DNA of 64,000 bases. Origin: Telopea speciosissima (taxonomy: Eukaryota; Streptophyta; Magnoliopsida; Proteales; Proteaceae). Below are positions 21,240 through 33,918 of this stretch, piece after piece (the first letter of the stretch is position 1; the number at the start of each line of letters is the position of its first letter). The position numbers were made by a program, and so were the translations under genes. The notes below the pieces were generated by a model. The model had not been told where the DNA came from, did no database searches, and saw only the letters and a program-made list of their open reading frames with translations. The stretch lies in the NCBI RefSeq assembly GCF_018873765.1, contig NC_057924.1, forward strand, positions 14,347,001 to 14,411,000. The letters run 5' to 3'.

Positions 21240-24200
21240 GATGAGAACTCCAAGATGGAGAAAATCAAACCAAGGCCAAACCTCACATCCCATTATATGT
21301 GAAAAATGTCATTTACCCGGACATGAAACTTGCATCGGTGCTTATATTGATGGTAAGGTGATATATAAAGAACCGGATACAAAAGGAAGCATCATGCATT
21401 CTACTATACTTCTCAAAAGAGGACCAACAAACCTCAAAGAGAATTTGTGCCCCAACGGCCACAAAGACAATATCCCAAGCCTAAGCCATTTCAACCATAT
21501 AGGCAAAATGCTTCATATATGCCATATGCACCCCAAAGACCTCAAAATCACTATAGACCAAACACATACACTAGGCCCTATGATCACCAAAGGGCCTACA
21601 TCAACAATAAGTCTTACACATCACAAAATTACTATATTCCATATAGACACTATGAATTTCAAGGGCCAAGAAGAACCCAAAGATCATATGGACATCGAAA
21701 ACCTACATCTATCACACCTACAATACAAAGTCAAAATTCAGTAAGAGCTTGGATACCTAAGGGTATGATCGATCCTAACCTCAATGGACCCATGTGATTA
21801 TGGGGACCAACATATAATTGATTGCTTTTGTAGGTATGCTTGAAGAGCAGCGTGAAGCAATTGAATGGTATATTGATAGTGGATGCTCCAAGCATATGAC
21901 GGCCAACCCCAATCTATTCACCAAGCTAAACAAGTACAATGGAGGAATGGTGACATTTGGGGACAATAGCAAAGGAAAAATCATTGGCATCGGTGAAATC
22001 ACCATTGGAGGTACAATCATATCCAATGTATGCCTAGTTGACAATTTAAAGTATAATTTGCTTAGTGTGAGTCAACTGTGTAATATAGGATATAGTGTCA
22101 TTTTCAAAACCTCTCATTGCTTAGTAAAAATTCAAATGATAAGACTATCCTGAAGGGAATTAGGAAAAATAATATCTATATCCGCTTATTGGATGAAGCA
22201 AATTCTAGTAATACATGTCTTGTGACAAATGATGTTGATCCCTACCTATGGCATAGGAAACTAGGACATGTTAATGTAAAAGTGATTAAAACCATTGCAT
22301 CTAAGAATTTAGTTAGAAACTTACCCAAACTCAAATTTGGAAAAGACCATGTATGTGATGCTTGTCAAAGAGGAAAACAAACCAAGGTATCTCATAAATC
22401 AAAAAATGAAGTGTCTACCACTAGACCCTTAGAACTACTACACTTGGACTTATTTGGACCTATTACTACACCTAGCCTAGGCGGTTCAAGATACACCTTT
22501 GTAATAGTTGATGATTTCTCTCGCTTCACATGGACTCTATTTTTAAAACATAAAGATGAAGCCTTTGATGAATTTGCATCTCTATGTAAGAGAATACAAA
22601 ACCAAAAGGGATATCTCATAACAACCATTAGAAGTGATCATGGAGGAGAATTTGACAATCTCAATCAATTTGGGAGTTATTGCAGTAAACAAGGCATAAC
22701 CCACAACTTCTCCGCTCCTAGAACACCTCAATCCAATGGGGTGATTGAAAGAAAGAATAGATCACTCCAAGAGACCGCTAGAACAATGATAAATGAATAC
22801 TCTCTTCCAAAATATTTTTAGGCCGAAGCGGTCAATACGGCTTGCTATGTGTTAAATCGTGTATTAATTAGACCTATATTACTCAAAACACCCTATGAAC
22901 TCTATCATAATAAACTACCTAAAGTTGATTACTTTAAAGTGTTTGGGTGTATATGTTATATATTGAATACCAAGGATAACTTAGGAAAATTTGATGCTAA
23001 AGCCGATGATGGCATTTTCCTTGGATACTCTTCAAATAGTCGAGCCTATAGAGTCTTCAATAAGAAAAGCTTGATTATTGAAGAATCAATGAATATAAAA
23101 TTTGATGAATCTCTTCCTAAAGATAGAAACAAGCCATTGGTTGATGATGATGATACACTTGTTGAGATTAGGGAGAACATAGAAAATCTCTCTCTAAGAG
23201 AACCCGAAAACCAACCAAAGGATCTACCCAAAGAGGTTAGACCTTGGAAAGACCATCCCTTGGATCATGTCATTGGAGACTTAGACAAAGGAGTCCAAAC
23301 TAGATCTAAAACTCAAGACATTTGCAACAATGTTGCTTTCATATCCAAAATTGAACCTAAAAATATAAAAGAAGCATTGGAAGATAGTGATTGGATAGTA
23401 GCTATGCAAGAAGAGCTCCATCAATTTGAAAGAAACAATGTTTGGGAGCTTGTCCCAAAACCCAAGAATCATTCTATTATAGGAGCCAAATGGGTGTTTA
23501 GAAACAAACTTGATGAAGATGGATCAATCATTAGAAACAAGGCTAGATTAGTTGTCAAAGGATATAATCAACAAGAAGGGATAGATTTTGATGAAACCTA
23601 TGCACCGGTAGCAAGACTGGAATCTATTAGAATGCTACTTGCTTTTGCATGTCATAAAAATTTTAAGCTATGTCAAATGGATGTCAAAAGTACTTTTTTA
23701 AATGGCTTTATCATGGAGGAAGTATATGTTGCACAACCTCCCGGATTTGAGGATACACAATATCCGGATCATGTCTTCAAACTTAACAAAGCTCTCTATG
23801 GACTCAAACAAGCTCCTAGAGCTTGGTATGAGAGATTGAGTGAATTCCTAATCCAAAGTGGATTTCAAATGGGTAAGGTTGATACAACCTTGTTTGTAAA
23901 ACATAAAGGAAAAGACTCTATTATCGTGCAAATATATGTTGATGATATTATATTTGGATCCACCAATGAAAATCTTTGTGTTGAATTTAGCAAATGCATG
24001 AGTGATGAATTTGAAATGAGTTTGATGGGTGAACTTAATTTTTTCTTAGGACTTCAAATTAAGCAAACCAAAAATGGAATCTTTATATGTCAAACTAAAT
24101 ACACTAAAGAACTTCTCAAGAAATTTGATTTCGATAGTCAAAAGTCATCTAGCACCCCCATGAGCACCTCTCTAAAGCTATCTAAAGATGAGGAAGGTAC

Positions 24201-24780
24201 TCCCATAGACCCTACACGCTATAGAGGCATGATTGGCAGTCTTCTATATCTCACCGCTAGTAGGCCGGACATCATGTTTAGCGTGTGTGCTTGTGCTAGA
24301 TTCCAAGCCAACCCAATGCAATCCCACTTTAGTGCCGTTAAAAGGATCTTTAAATATCTTAAAGGTACTACAAATGTAGGATTATGGTACCCAATGAACC
24401 AAAATTTTGATTTAATAAGCTTTTGGATGCCGACTTTGCGGGGTGCCATCTTGATCGCAAGAGTACAAGTGGCACATGTCACTTCTTAGGATCTTGCTTG
24501 GTTTCATGGTTTAGCAAGAAACAAAACTCTGTTGCTCTTTCCACTACTACAAGCCGAGTACATTGCGGCCGGCGTGTTGTGCCCAAGTCCTTTGGATGAG
24601 GCAAACTCTCATGGACTATGGGATACATTTTAGTTCATCTCCAATTAATTGCGACAATACAAGTGCAATCAATTTAAGCAAAAATCCCATTCTCCATTCA
24701 AGAGCCAAACATATTGATATTAGGCATCACTTTCTTAGAGACACGTTCAAAAAGGGCAAATTGTTCTAAAATACATTGAA
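21240..24780 (+). pseudogene. pol region: protease, integrase, RT, RNase H (fossil)
   Basis: Protease words (WYIDSGCSKHMT) lie near 21868. They are followed by GAG-pre-integrase, the integrase zinc finger (WHRKLGH, CDACQRGK) and a core with LHLDLFGP, FVIVDDFSR and RSDHGGEF. RT follows (22849-24489) with YDRL-free copia words [21 protein letters not shown] and YVDDIIFGS. Near 24560-24770 is an RNase H tail (RAKHIDIRHHFLRD). The order is that of Ty1/copia. The region has a few breaks. Confidence 0.9.
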
Positions 24781-25227
24781 ACTCGAAAAACAACTTGACA
24801 TACTCACCAAGCCATTAAGTGAAGAGAGATTCTCGCTATTTGAGGAGAGAACTCGGGATTTGCAACCCTTTTGAGTAAAGTGAAATCCTCAAAAAGCCCA
24901 AAAATCAGGTTGTTAGAGAATTCGGGCAAAATCCCATTAATTCCTATTTTTGACTGTCGGTCTGGCCGACCGACGACTCGTGTAGGTTGACCGACACGAA
25001 AAATTTCGTTTTTAAACATAAACCGAAAGGATTTTTTCATTTCTCTCCTCTTATGTTCGAGACCTCTCCTCTCCAAAACCCTTTTCTCTCGAACTCCAAG
25101 GCAAAACCCCGTAAAACCCTTGAGATTTCACCAAATCCAAGCCCCAATTCACTCTTCCTACACAATCTACCCACTTCCAACCCAAAAATCTCTATTTCTC
25201 TCTATTCTCTAAAGCCCTAGGTTTCAA

Positions 25228-26345
25228 ATGGCTCCAAAGCAAAGCAAGGGCAAGCAACCAAAGAAGAAAGCCAAAGTTGGAGAGAGCTCGCAAGCATATG
25301 ACAAGTCTCTCTTCATCTCGGAAGAAGCCTCCATTCTCTCTGGGAAGATTTGAGAAGAGAAAGGTTGACAAGGAAAGAACAAGAAGAGTTTCTCAATTTC
25401 TTGACTATGACATTGAAGAATATTTCAAATATTTGGGTTGGGAAAATACCTTAGTTTATGTTGATCCCTGCTATCCCGACCTTGCCGGACACTTTTTCTC
25501 GTAATCGAGAACCCAAATAGTGGATGATAGGCTTGCCATCACATCCCTAGTAAAGGGTGTTCCCATCATGTAAACTTATAAAGATCTAGGAGAGATCATG
25601 GGGATTCCCACGTAGGAGATATGAGCTATCTTCCTCCCAAAGGGGATGCCAAAACCTTTATGAATGTTGATGAAATTTATGGTGCCATCATGAAAGACTA
25701 TGTTGGGTTTGAACCAAGCTGTTAAAGCTATAAAACTTCATGAACTACCCAGGATGATCAGCTTCATTGTCGGCTACAACATCTTGCCCAAAGGAGGCCA
25801 TAGAGACCAAGTCAATCCCTTTCAAGCCTACATTACTTGGTGTCTTGTCACGCCACTCCTATCAATCTTCCATATGTGATTATGAAGACCATGGAATATC
25901 GTGCATACCTCATTATAGGGGAAACCTTCCATATGGCGACTCATAAGCGCCATCCTTAAGTTCCATGAAGTGGATCTCACTGGGAATTCATTGACCCAAA
26001 GATGATTGACATCGACTCATCCACCATCAAAAAGATGAAGCCGGATTTGTTGCGGCTCCTCCCTCACACTAAGCCCGAAGGAAGCGAGCTACCCAACATG
26101 TCACGGTGACGAGCGAGTCACAAGAAGAGGACGACAGTGAGGATGAAGACTATCTGAACCCTCGGGGACTATGTCACCGAGAGAAGAATTTTCAAGTTTT
26201 CGCCAACAACTTGACACCCGAAGGGCTTTGATGATCACTTCACCTCTCTCCACAAAGATCAAGAAGAGATTTTTCGCATCCAACAGGAGAACCAAGTGAT
26301 CTTACAGGCGTCTCAATCTGCATTTCTTTCCTCCTCCTCCCAGTA
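25228..26345 (+). pseudogene. Extra reading region between pol and 3' LTR (fossil)
   Basis: It starts MAPKQSKGKQPKKKAKVGES. It contains words such as EYFKYLGW, YPDLAGHFFS and DDRLAITSLVKGVPIM, which resemble the plant transposon-associated domain often found downstream of pol in SIRE-type elements. In that lineage the extra frame is sometimes called env-like; no envelope function is shown here. It is broken. Confidence 0.6.
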
Positions 26346-26817
26346 GAGATAGTTGACATCACCGACTTTATATTAGAACTCTTGATCTGTACTTTTATGG
26401 CATACTTTTAAAACATGGAACTTCTATTTTGAAGCATGTGATGCTTTTAAAATTAACACTTTATTGGGCTTCTTATTATTTGCTCTCTGTTCTTCTAACC
26501 ATGCAGAAGTCATTTTCTTAGGGGAGCCACCCTAAGATTGTTTTTGTTTGTTCATGGTTACAGCCAAGATGCTTAGGGGAGCCACCCTAAGATTATTTGT
26601 GCTTGTTCATGCTCTACACCTCCTTTTGTGTTGACAAAAGGGGGAGAAGTTATGATTCAAATATTCATTTTATGTGATAATGCATACCTTGAATTATGAT
26701 GTATGATAATACAAATTCATCTTGAGTTACATGCCCACATGAATAATGCATATATTTATCTTGAATTGCATACATACATGAGTAATGCATATTTTGAATC
26801 ACATGTTTGTCATCATC

Positions 26818-26829
26818 AAAAAGGGGAGA
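26818..26829 (+). other. Polypurine tract of the SIRE-like element
   Basis: The run aaaaaggggaga lies one base before the 3' LTR start at 26831, the usual place for plus-strand priming. Confidence 0.8.
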
Positions 26830-26830
26830 T

Positions 26831-28229
26831 TGTTGGAAAACACATTTCTCCATAAACTAATTTTGATGATAACAAACATTAAGATTAATACTAATATTCC
26901 AATCTTTAAGCAAACTTCATAGTCGGACGTTGGGAGCATCAAGCATCCGGGAAAGACTTGATCAACGGAGCTCACAAATGAAGAGTTAAGGAAAGAAGAA
27001 ATTTGAAGATTGAGGAACATCTTCTAAAGGAAGCCAAGACAAAGACTCTCCAAGAAGATTCAAGTGCATTAGAACACATTTCATTACATGTACATATCAC
27101 ATTACACACACATTGCATTCACATGCAAGAGACCCTAGGAGGAACTCATTCCCATGCCCTAGACTCAAGAAACATGGCCATTAAAGTGTTAGACAAAAAC
27201 CTATGAAGTCCCCAAGCAAGCTGGACCAAAAATCCCTTGACGGATAATCAAAAACTAGGATAACTATCGTCGGTCGACCTACTGACTGCTGTCGGTCGAC
27301 CTACGAATATAAAAAATACAGGACTGTTTCCAGAGCTCTGTCGGTTGCAACCGACAGATCTCTATCGGTCGACCAGACACCGTAGGTCGATCCATAGGTC
27401 GACCGACAATCGACCTACAGCCCCAAACTTGGGCTCAACGGCTAGTTTTCAACGGCTAGATTTTTGATGGTCGACCGACAACTTTTATAGGTCGCCACGG
27501 TCTAAAAATATGACAGCTTTTATATCCGTTGGAGAACAAACAAACTCCAACTTTTGGCTTTATAAAACACATCCAAACAAGGAACAAAACACATCTTTTG
27601 ATAGAAAAAGTGCATTGTACATTTGAGAAGGTACAAAAGTGAGAATTTGTCATTGAGCTAAATTATTCAATTCAAGCTCTTCAAAGAGATATTACCAAGC
27701 TCTTAACTCTCCACTCTCTCCAACTCATGCCATCAAGGAGAGTCATCTAGGAGACTCAAGGTGCATCACTCTCATTCATATCATTGAGCACCATCACTCA
27801 AAGGGTAAAAGTGTCATTACTCTTTGATAGGTATTTATACCAAACTTCTATTGTATTTACTTGTTTATGCTTTTGATTTGATAAAGCATTATTGTATTAA
27901 TCTAGACTGTACTTAGATTAGTACAAGGACCCTCTCATCCTTAAGAGATTGAAAGGATACTCTTGTCCTGGAACTAAGATTGTAAGGATCCTCTTATCCT
28001 GTTAAAAGAGTTGTAAAGGTGTCATTTCCCCACCTATTGTATTGAAAGGGAAATACTAGTGGAATTCTCTCAAGGTTGAGAGGAGTGGATGTAGGCTAAG
28101 TTAGCCGAACCACTATAAATCTTGTGCCTCATTTACGCTTTTTGTATTTAATATAAGTGTGCAACCAATCGAAAAAGAGGCAAAATCCACTAGTGGTAAC
28201 CTATTCACCCCCCTCTAGGTTACCCAACA
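26831..28229 (+). repeat. 3' LTR of the SIRE-like element
   Basis: It is 1399 bp, collinear with 18340-19734, with the same TATA box (about 27557-27567) and the same palindrome cluster (about 27265-27420). Confidence 0.92.
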
Positions 28230-28433
28230 CTCCCCACTTTGCTCCACAACATCAAGGCGCTCCTTCACCTCGGCCATTACTAACTCCACCCGAGCTACGC
28301 TTCTCCTTGTTGGGAATGGCCTCCCTTCCACGGGCTTGCTCGTCCACCACCATATCTAGCACTTCTGAGTTGTAAGGCATGATGTCGATTCCACAAGTAT
28401 GCTCCCTCACAATCGAAGCTCTGATACTACAAC
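28230..28433 (-). mobile_element. 5' internal part of the TR-GAG-like element
   Basis: Read on the minus strand this holds the primer-binding site (gtagtatcagagcttcg) and the gag start (MPYNSEVLDMVVDEQARGRE). It continues the gag cut apart by the copia insertion. Confidence 0.75.
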
Positions 28434-28945
28434 TGTCACGGACTTAGACCTCTTTAAGCAACTGTGCCGACACTTAGCACTCACGCTAGCACTAAGTCAG
28501 CTTTTCCATAACTCTAGCAAGGGACTTGGAAAGAGAACTTAGAGAAGACAAGAGAGTTTGAGTGAATGAACTTGAATTGAACTTAGAAAGCTTGAGTACA
28601 AAGCTTGATAACTCACTTGCTTGGTTGGTTGGGTGGTTGGTGCCTTGGCCAAATAAGGCCACCTCTATTTATAGGCAACCAATAACCCAAAGAATACCTA
28701 AGATATTTACAAGTGTCCTCCATCCAATGGTGGAGAACTTTCTAGCCTAAGAGACTAGAACCTTCCCACCTCCTTTGTGGAGGATTCTAGCTACTTAGAG
28801 AACTAGAAGTCGCCTCCTTCTTTAACTATTTACAAGGCTTCTCCAGAAGCTTCTCTAGAAACTTCCTTGACTATCTTTGCTTCTAGAGGTTCTAGAATAT
28901 ATCTAGACTCCCTTCTAGTGTAGAGAGTTCTAGGTCATGGACTTG
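28434..28945 (-). repeat. 5' LTR of the TR-GAG-like element
   Basis: It is collinear with 15772-16365, with the same TATA box (about 28663-28672 on the minus strand), but is about 80 bp shorter than its partner. It therefore lacks a clear target duplication on this side. Confidence 0.8.
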
Positions 28946-29263
28946 TAGGGGGCAGAGTGGTCATTTTGCCTACTCTCATATGTGTGGGTGTAGCTTGTGC
29001 CCCCGGCACAGAGAACATTTTGGCCTGAAAAATATAAATAAAAATACTACAGAGGGTTATAAAATAAAACAAAAGGGCCCAAGCTCATGCCCAACTTCCA
29101 AGGCCCTTGGTCGCCCAGACACAGAGTCAAGCAAGCCAAAGTGCCAGACCATGTAACTGTAGAAAGTGTGATATCCATTTTAGGGATGTTAAACAGTGGG
29201 TTTGATTTGGTTTCGGCCTGTCTGAAATCTGAATCAGTTTTTTCATATTTTGGTCCAAATAGA
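28946..29263. other. Right half of split foldback MITE; no gene
   Basis: The sequence at 28946-29023 has the gtggtcattttgcc core and ends cggcacagagaacatt. It mirrors gatgttctctgtatcg at 15743-15758, so both are halves of one element split by the TR-GAG-like insertion. From 29024 to 29263 I see no gene. The words aatactacagag and gggttataaaa occur both here (about 29048) and left of the nest (about 15706). Confidence 0.6.
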
Positions 29264-29559
29264 ATCTTAATCGTTAAGGTGGGATTTGGTTTTGCCCTAG
29301 TTCAGTTCGTTGGTGCGTTGCCCATAGAGGTGGAAATTTTCATTAATTTCATAGGGGAAAGGCGATCATTTTGTCTTTTGCTGTGTATGAGCACAAGCAC
29401 TACACAACCTGACAGCCTTCTTTTTCCTATGTATATATAAGCAGAGGGTTTTTGTATTTTAAAGTGACATTTTCTGCATCAAAGGGTTTCAAGTAAGGTG
29501 GTGCACCATGCACAACTGTATATGAAACCTTTTGCCTATAATGTAAAGGAGAGAGAGCA

Positions 29560-29705
29560 CTGCTTGGTCGCATGGCTCCTGCACCAGCGTGGAGGCCAAT
29601 GGGAGGACATGCCCAGGCATTCAATATGGGGGTGGGGTGGTCATTTGGCCCCTTTATGTTTGGGCGTAGTAGTGCGCAACCAAGCAACATTCTTTTTCCC
29701 ATAAT
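29560..29705. mobile_element. Foldback MITE, GGTCATTTTGCC-core family
   Basis: The inverted ends are gagcactgcttggtcgcatg and, inverted, gaatgttgcttggttgcgca. The core reads gtggtcatttggccc. The same element sits at the same place in copy 2 (about 33650-33795), so it predates that duplication. Confidence 0.7.
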
Positions 29706-30142
29706 GTAAAACAACTGTTTTTTTTAGTTGCTATTGATTTTTTTTCGAGTGTGGTTTAGTATTCAATTTTGATCGGTTCAGATAATTTAATTTCTATCGA
29801 TTTTACAAACCCAAATCAAAGTAAAACCATAAAGCTAAAGGTGTCAATTGGGCACTGAAAACCAGATCGGAACTAGCTGGTAAAAATCGAAACCAACCCA
29901 CCCAATAACTTATTATATCTGTTCTGGATCTACCGATAAGTTATTGGTCCTTTTTTTTATCTACCAATTAAGTTATTGGTCTCCCAATGATTCCAGAACC
30001 GTTAGATCAACCAGGAATCATTGGAATCAAAATAAAGCCACATCTTAACTCTATATATTATATTTCTCTAAAGACTTAAGGTCATGAGAGGTTAGGTCAA
30101 GCCCTTTATTTTATTAGTTTTTCAATTTTAACTGGTACCTCT

Positions 30143-31853
30143 TGTTGGCCAAACAACGGTCTAGGGATCAAACCATGGTTCCCTAGGGAGACCAAGATAT
30201 TTATCCTTAGGGTTTTACAAGCCCTGGGTTAGCCCATGGTGTCCCATGGGTGCCCCATTTTAATTTTTAGGGCTTCCCATCGTCGCCCATGGGAACCCTG
30301 GTGTATCCCTGTTAGGGTTTCTCCTTCCCTCATGTGTCCCATAAAATTTATTATCACAGTAGGGACGAAGAAACTCATCCCTAGTCCATCACATGGCAAA
30401 GGGGATCCATCTCTAACTCGAATGCGCAGCGAAAAAGGTCGATTCGAGTTTCTTTCGCATCCCATAAATATTAATAATCAATGAACAGAAGGAATTAATA
30501 AAGAACTGCTAACCTGGTGAGCTTCAAGTGTTGCTCCTCCAATAGACAGTGGTTCTTCCTCTAGCGAGCGCTCCAAGCAAACAGATCTGAACCTCCAATG
30601 GTGCTACCAAGGTTCTACACGCCAGTCCCAGATGCCCTCAAACTCTTTAGTACAGATCTAGGGTTTCACAAACCCTAACTCTCAAACACAGGTGAGAGAA
30701 GCAAGAAGAAGAAGAGAGATCACAAGAGGGAGAGAGAGAAACCAAAAACGTAGGAGAGAGAGTGTCTGCTCCAAAAACGTGGAGAGCTCCTCTCTTCTGC
30801 GTTTTATGGTCCCCTATTTATAATAATAGGGTTTAATTAAATCCTAGATAGATTTAATAGAGTGCTAGTGAAAGTCTGACTCTCTCTCTCTCAGTCTAGC
30901 AGTTCTGTTTAAACTCAAAGTGCTACACAGGTAAAGAAGCAGAATCTAATAGGGAAAGTATTAATTAGATTCTTTATTTAATTATTAATGGATAATTACA
31001 ATTAGCACCAAATCCATTAATTAAATAAAGAGCCAATTAAATTAACAAATTCCAAATAACTCCCTATATGATAACAATTTATCATATACAACCCCCCCAC
31101 TAATCAACACCATCATTATGGAATCTAGGGCATGTACACATGTATTGCCAAACCCCAATCCATAGTACATGTCCATATAAGAGCGTCTGTGCATCCGATC
31201 GGGTCCCGCAAAACTCGATAAAACACTTTATTTAAAATAACTATAAATAATGTATCATTTTATGTAAAATAAATTTTGCAAAACCATTTCCAAAACGGTA
31301 CTGGATCCAGATTCTGATCCGACCATGCACAGACAGTCTCTATCTTGGTGTTCCCCAATCGGACAGTGGTGACCGTGTTGGATAACTCCTTCACTCACAA
31401 AGTGTTCACGCATTCTCAGAATACCGGCTTTGATTTGCTTGAGTCTCAGTCATTGATGAACCAAAGAATGCGATCACACTTTGCGATGTGAGGTTCCCTC
31501 AGTGCAGTGGTGTCGGTGACACATGTCTATCCCTTCCTACATCCGGCGTAATACATGAGGGAATTGACAAAGTAGATTCTTCGCCAATGCACACATCAAA
31601 CATGTGAGCACTCGCATTCGTACCTTGACATCACATGTCTAGGCATACCCAATGCGACGACCATATGATAAGGGTGCCCAGCCCAAACCCTAGTCGTGAC
31701 TACCATTTTAAGTATAACTTACGGACACATAATGCTCAAAAAGTTTATATCGCATGTGACAATATTAAATTAAAATGTATAAATGTTCAATACAAAGGTG
31801 AACCGGGTTGAATCGGATCGAACCGGGTTTGATGGACGCACACTTGTCCAACA
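30143..31853 (-). mobile_element. Solo LTR, 1711 bp
   Basis: TGTTGG and CCAACA ends are flanked by CCTCT on both sides (30138-30142 and 31854-31858). The paralogous site in copy 2 (about 34628-34636) is empty. A minus-strand TATA box (attataaatagggg, about 30813-30826) is followed by a pyrimidine-rich leader, so the LTR probably reads on the minus strand. No internal element sequence is present. Confidence 0.82.
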
Positions 31854-31951
31854 CCTCTTGTCTCATATATTATTTTATCAAATATTCGGTTGTTAATTTA
31901 AAGGTCCATTTGAGAATTCACACTTAAGTACATGTCTTAAAGTAATCCTAA

Positions 31952-32089
31952 GTTGTCTTTGGTATGCATTCTTGGAATGCATTCTAGGTCGATTTTGCAT
32001 TCTCGAATGATAAAAATAGTTGTTTTTATCGTCCCAGAATGTAAAATCGATCCATAATGCGTTATAAAAATGCATATCAGACACAACCT
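31952..32089. mobile_element. Tourist/Harbinger-like MITE (TAA target)
   Basis: The inverted ends are gttgtctttggtatgcattc and, inverted, aggttgtgtctgatatgcat. TAA is present on each side. Copy 2 reads straight through (aatcctaatttatgagg, about 34712-34728), which confirms the insertion and the 3 bp target. Confidence 0.85.
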
Positions 32090-32472
32090 TAATTTATGAG
32101 GGTGGTGGTGTTCCTATTTATTATTATTATTATTTTGGTAATATGATGTTTCTATTTATTAATTGAATATAAAACAAGAGGTATTATGGACTAGCTCCGT
32201 GATTGAAGGAAAAAAAAATGGTAGGTTGTCTATCTCATGTGATTAAAATTAATGTTTTATTATAATATTATTGAATATATGTAGAATGTGTTAGTGCTTT
32301 TTTTTATATTTATATTACAATTGATTAGGAATTGGAACCGACCCACCTATTAGTTAATGATCCTAGATCCTAGGTTTGAAACCAAAATTAGCTTATTGGT
32401 TTGGTTCTGGTCCTGACCCCTTAAGGCCAGAATTGTAAAAGAACTAGACCAATAGCTCAAATCCGAAATAAT

Positions 32473-32691
32473 CATGGTTTTAGTACATGGTATCGGTCAA
32501 CTCAAAAACCGATACGGTATCACCACGGATCCGTTGTATCAGACAAATTTGCCCTTAATTCTCCTTTAAAAGTTGATTTTTGACCATTTTACCCCTTATC
32601 TGTACCGTGTCATCAATATGGTATCAGGATTGATCACTTGCAAAACCAGTACGTATCACGAGCGATACGATACCGATACCTCAAACCATGG
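32473..32691. mobile_element. MITE of the catggttttag...caaaccatgg family
   Basis: It has clean catggttttag and caaaccatgg ends and a ggtatcggtca/gatacgatacc body. The paralog in copy 2 is at about 35061-35307. Confidence 0.65.
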
Positions 32692-32918
32692 GACCAATTG
32701 ACACCCTTACATAAAGTGTTCGGTCCAACCGATTCAGGCTGAAATTTAACACCCCTTTGAAAAAACATAAGGGTGTATTATTAGACGACCGTAGAAGGTA
32801 AAGGTCATTCAAAGATTCCCTCCCACTCTTTAACGCACGTGAAGAAAAGCTATTTCCTTATCCAAAGAAGAAGAAAAAAAGCTATTTCTAAGAGTCACTG
32901 AGGAAATCTCCATTTTTT

Positions 32919-33249
32919 TTTGGGCATTTACCAATGGCCCCCTCAAATTGCCCATTTGTACAAATGCATTCTTGAAACTTTACTAATTTTAAATGCACCC
33001 CTACTTTCAAACTTTGTAATAATTTAGTCCAGACCGTTAGTCTGGGACGTTAGACGTTAGTTTTAGGGAATCTAATAACCAAAATGCCCTCATGATAAAA
33101 ACCCACCAAAATTAAAGAGTCAAGTGATCAAATTGCCCTCATCTTCCCCAAATCGTTTAGGGTTTGAAACTGAAAATCATCCAAAAAAGATGTAGAAAAA
33201 TCGCATAAATAAAACATAAAATCATCCAATAAAACAATTTTTACATATC
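32919..33249. mobile_element. One-sided end of a Mutator-like element
   Basis: The sequence gggcatttaccaatggcccc, followed by accctacttt- and gttagtctgggacg-type blocks and then tttagggtttgaaactg, has the layout of the long terminal repeats at 3723 and 5976 but a different family sequence. No inverted partner is present, so only one end is kept. Confidence 0.45.
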
Positions 33250-33918
33250 AAATCGAATCTGAATCGTTAAGGTGGAATTTGGTTTTGGCCTTATTCGATT
33301 CGGGCTTTTATCGAATTGACTAAACAGGTTCTTATAAATTTTGTTGGTATGTTGCCCCTGTATCACTGCAGAGCATCCAACAGAGGTGGAAAATTTCATT
33401 TCATAAGGCTAAGATGATCATTTCGCCTTTTCCTATGTATGCGCGCAAGCGCTACACAACCTGGTAGCCTTCTTTTTCCTATAAAAGGGAGGGGTTTTGT
33501 GTATGACCATTTTCAAAAGCTTCATAAATTAGGGGTAGGGTTTGGTATTTTAAAGTGGCTTTTTCCACATCATGGGGTTTCAAGTAAGGTTGTGCACCAT
33601 GCATGATTGTACATGAAACCTTTTGCCTATATATAATGTAAGGGATCAGAGAGAGCACTCCTTGGTCGCATGGTCCCTGCACTAGCGTGAGAGCCAATGG
33701 GAGGACATGCCCAGACATCCAACATGGAGGCGGGTGGTCATTTCGCCTCTCTGTGTCTGGGCATAGGGGCGTGCAACCAAGCAACATTCTTTTTTTTCAT
33801 AATGTAAAACAACTATTTTTTCAGTTGTTATTGATTTTTTTTGAGTTTGGTTCAATATTCGATTTTGATCAGTTCAGATAATTTAGTTTCTATCGATTTT
33901 TACAAACCCAAATCAACA

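Larger units (their letters stand above)
18340..28229 (+). mobile_element. SIRE/Maximus-type Ty1/copia element, broken, nested
   Basis: It is 9.89 kb long with LTRs of 1395 and 1399 bp, TGTTGG/CCAACA ends and a 5 bp target duplication CTCCC (18335-18339 and 28230-28234). The primer site (tggtatcgagcgggagctc, from 19738) follows the 5' LTR, and a purine tract (aaaaaggggaga, 26818-26829) precedes the 3' LTR. The order is gag, protease, integrase, RT, RNase H, which is the copia order. A further reading region after pol and the long LTRs suggest the SIRE/Maximus lineage. The LTR pair differs by a few percent by eye, so it is fairly young. It carries several breaks and is inserted in the gag of the TR-GAG-like element. 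Confidence 0.92.
15772..28945 (-). mobile_element. Gag-protease-only LTR element (TR-GAG-like), broken
   Basis: On the minus strand the order is 5' LTR (28434-28945), a Met-initiator-type primer site (about 28412-28432, tatcagagctt), gag and protease, a purine tract (16366-16378) and 3' LTR (15772-16365). Without the copia element nested in it, the length is about 3.28 kb. No reverse transcriptase, RNase H or integrase lies between protease and purine tract. That matches the non-autonomous TR-GAG class, which keeps gag and relies on relatives for the rest. The gag/protease type looks Ty3/gypsy-like. It is an old, broken copy with several breaks. Confidence 0.75.
29264..32918. repeat. Second tandem duplication, copy 1
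   Basis: The blocks match 33250-35955 in order: a taatcgttaaggtgg start, the foldback MITE (about 29560), a cgattttacaaacccaaatca block, the gaggtgtcaattggg block and a tatcggtca MITE (32473). The last shared block is gtgaagaaaagct. Private insertions here are a solo LTR (30143-31853) and a TAA MITE (31952-32089). I see no host gene. Confidence 0.8.

Noticed and set aside
15706-29066. Short shared words (aatactacagag, gggttataaaa) on both sides of the nested elements as a target duplication
   Set aside because: They are too far from the element ends and interrupted; the defined elements already have better boundaries.
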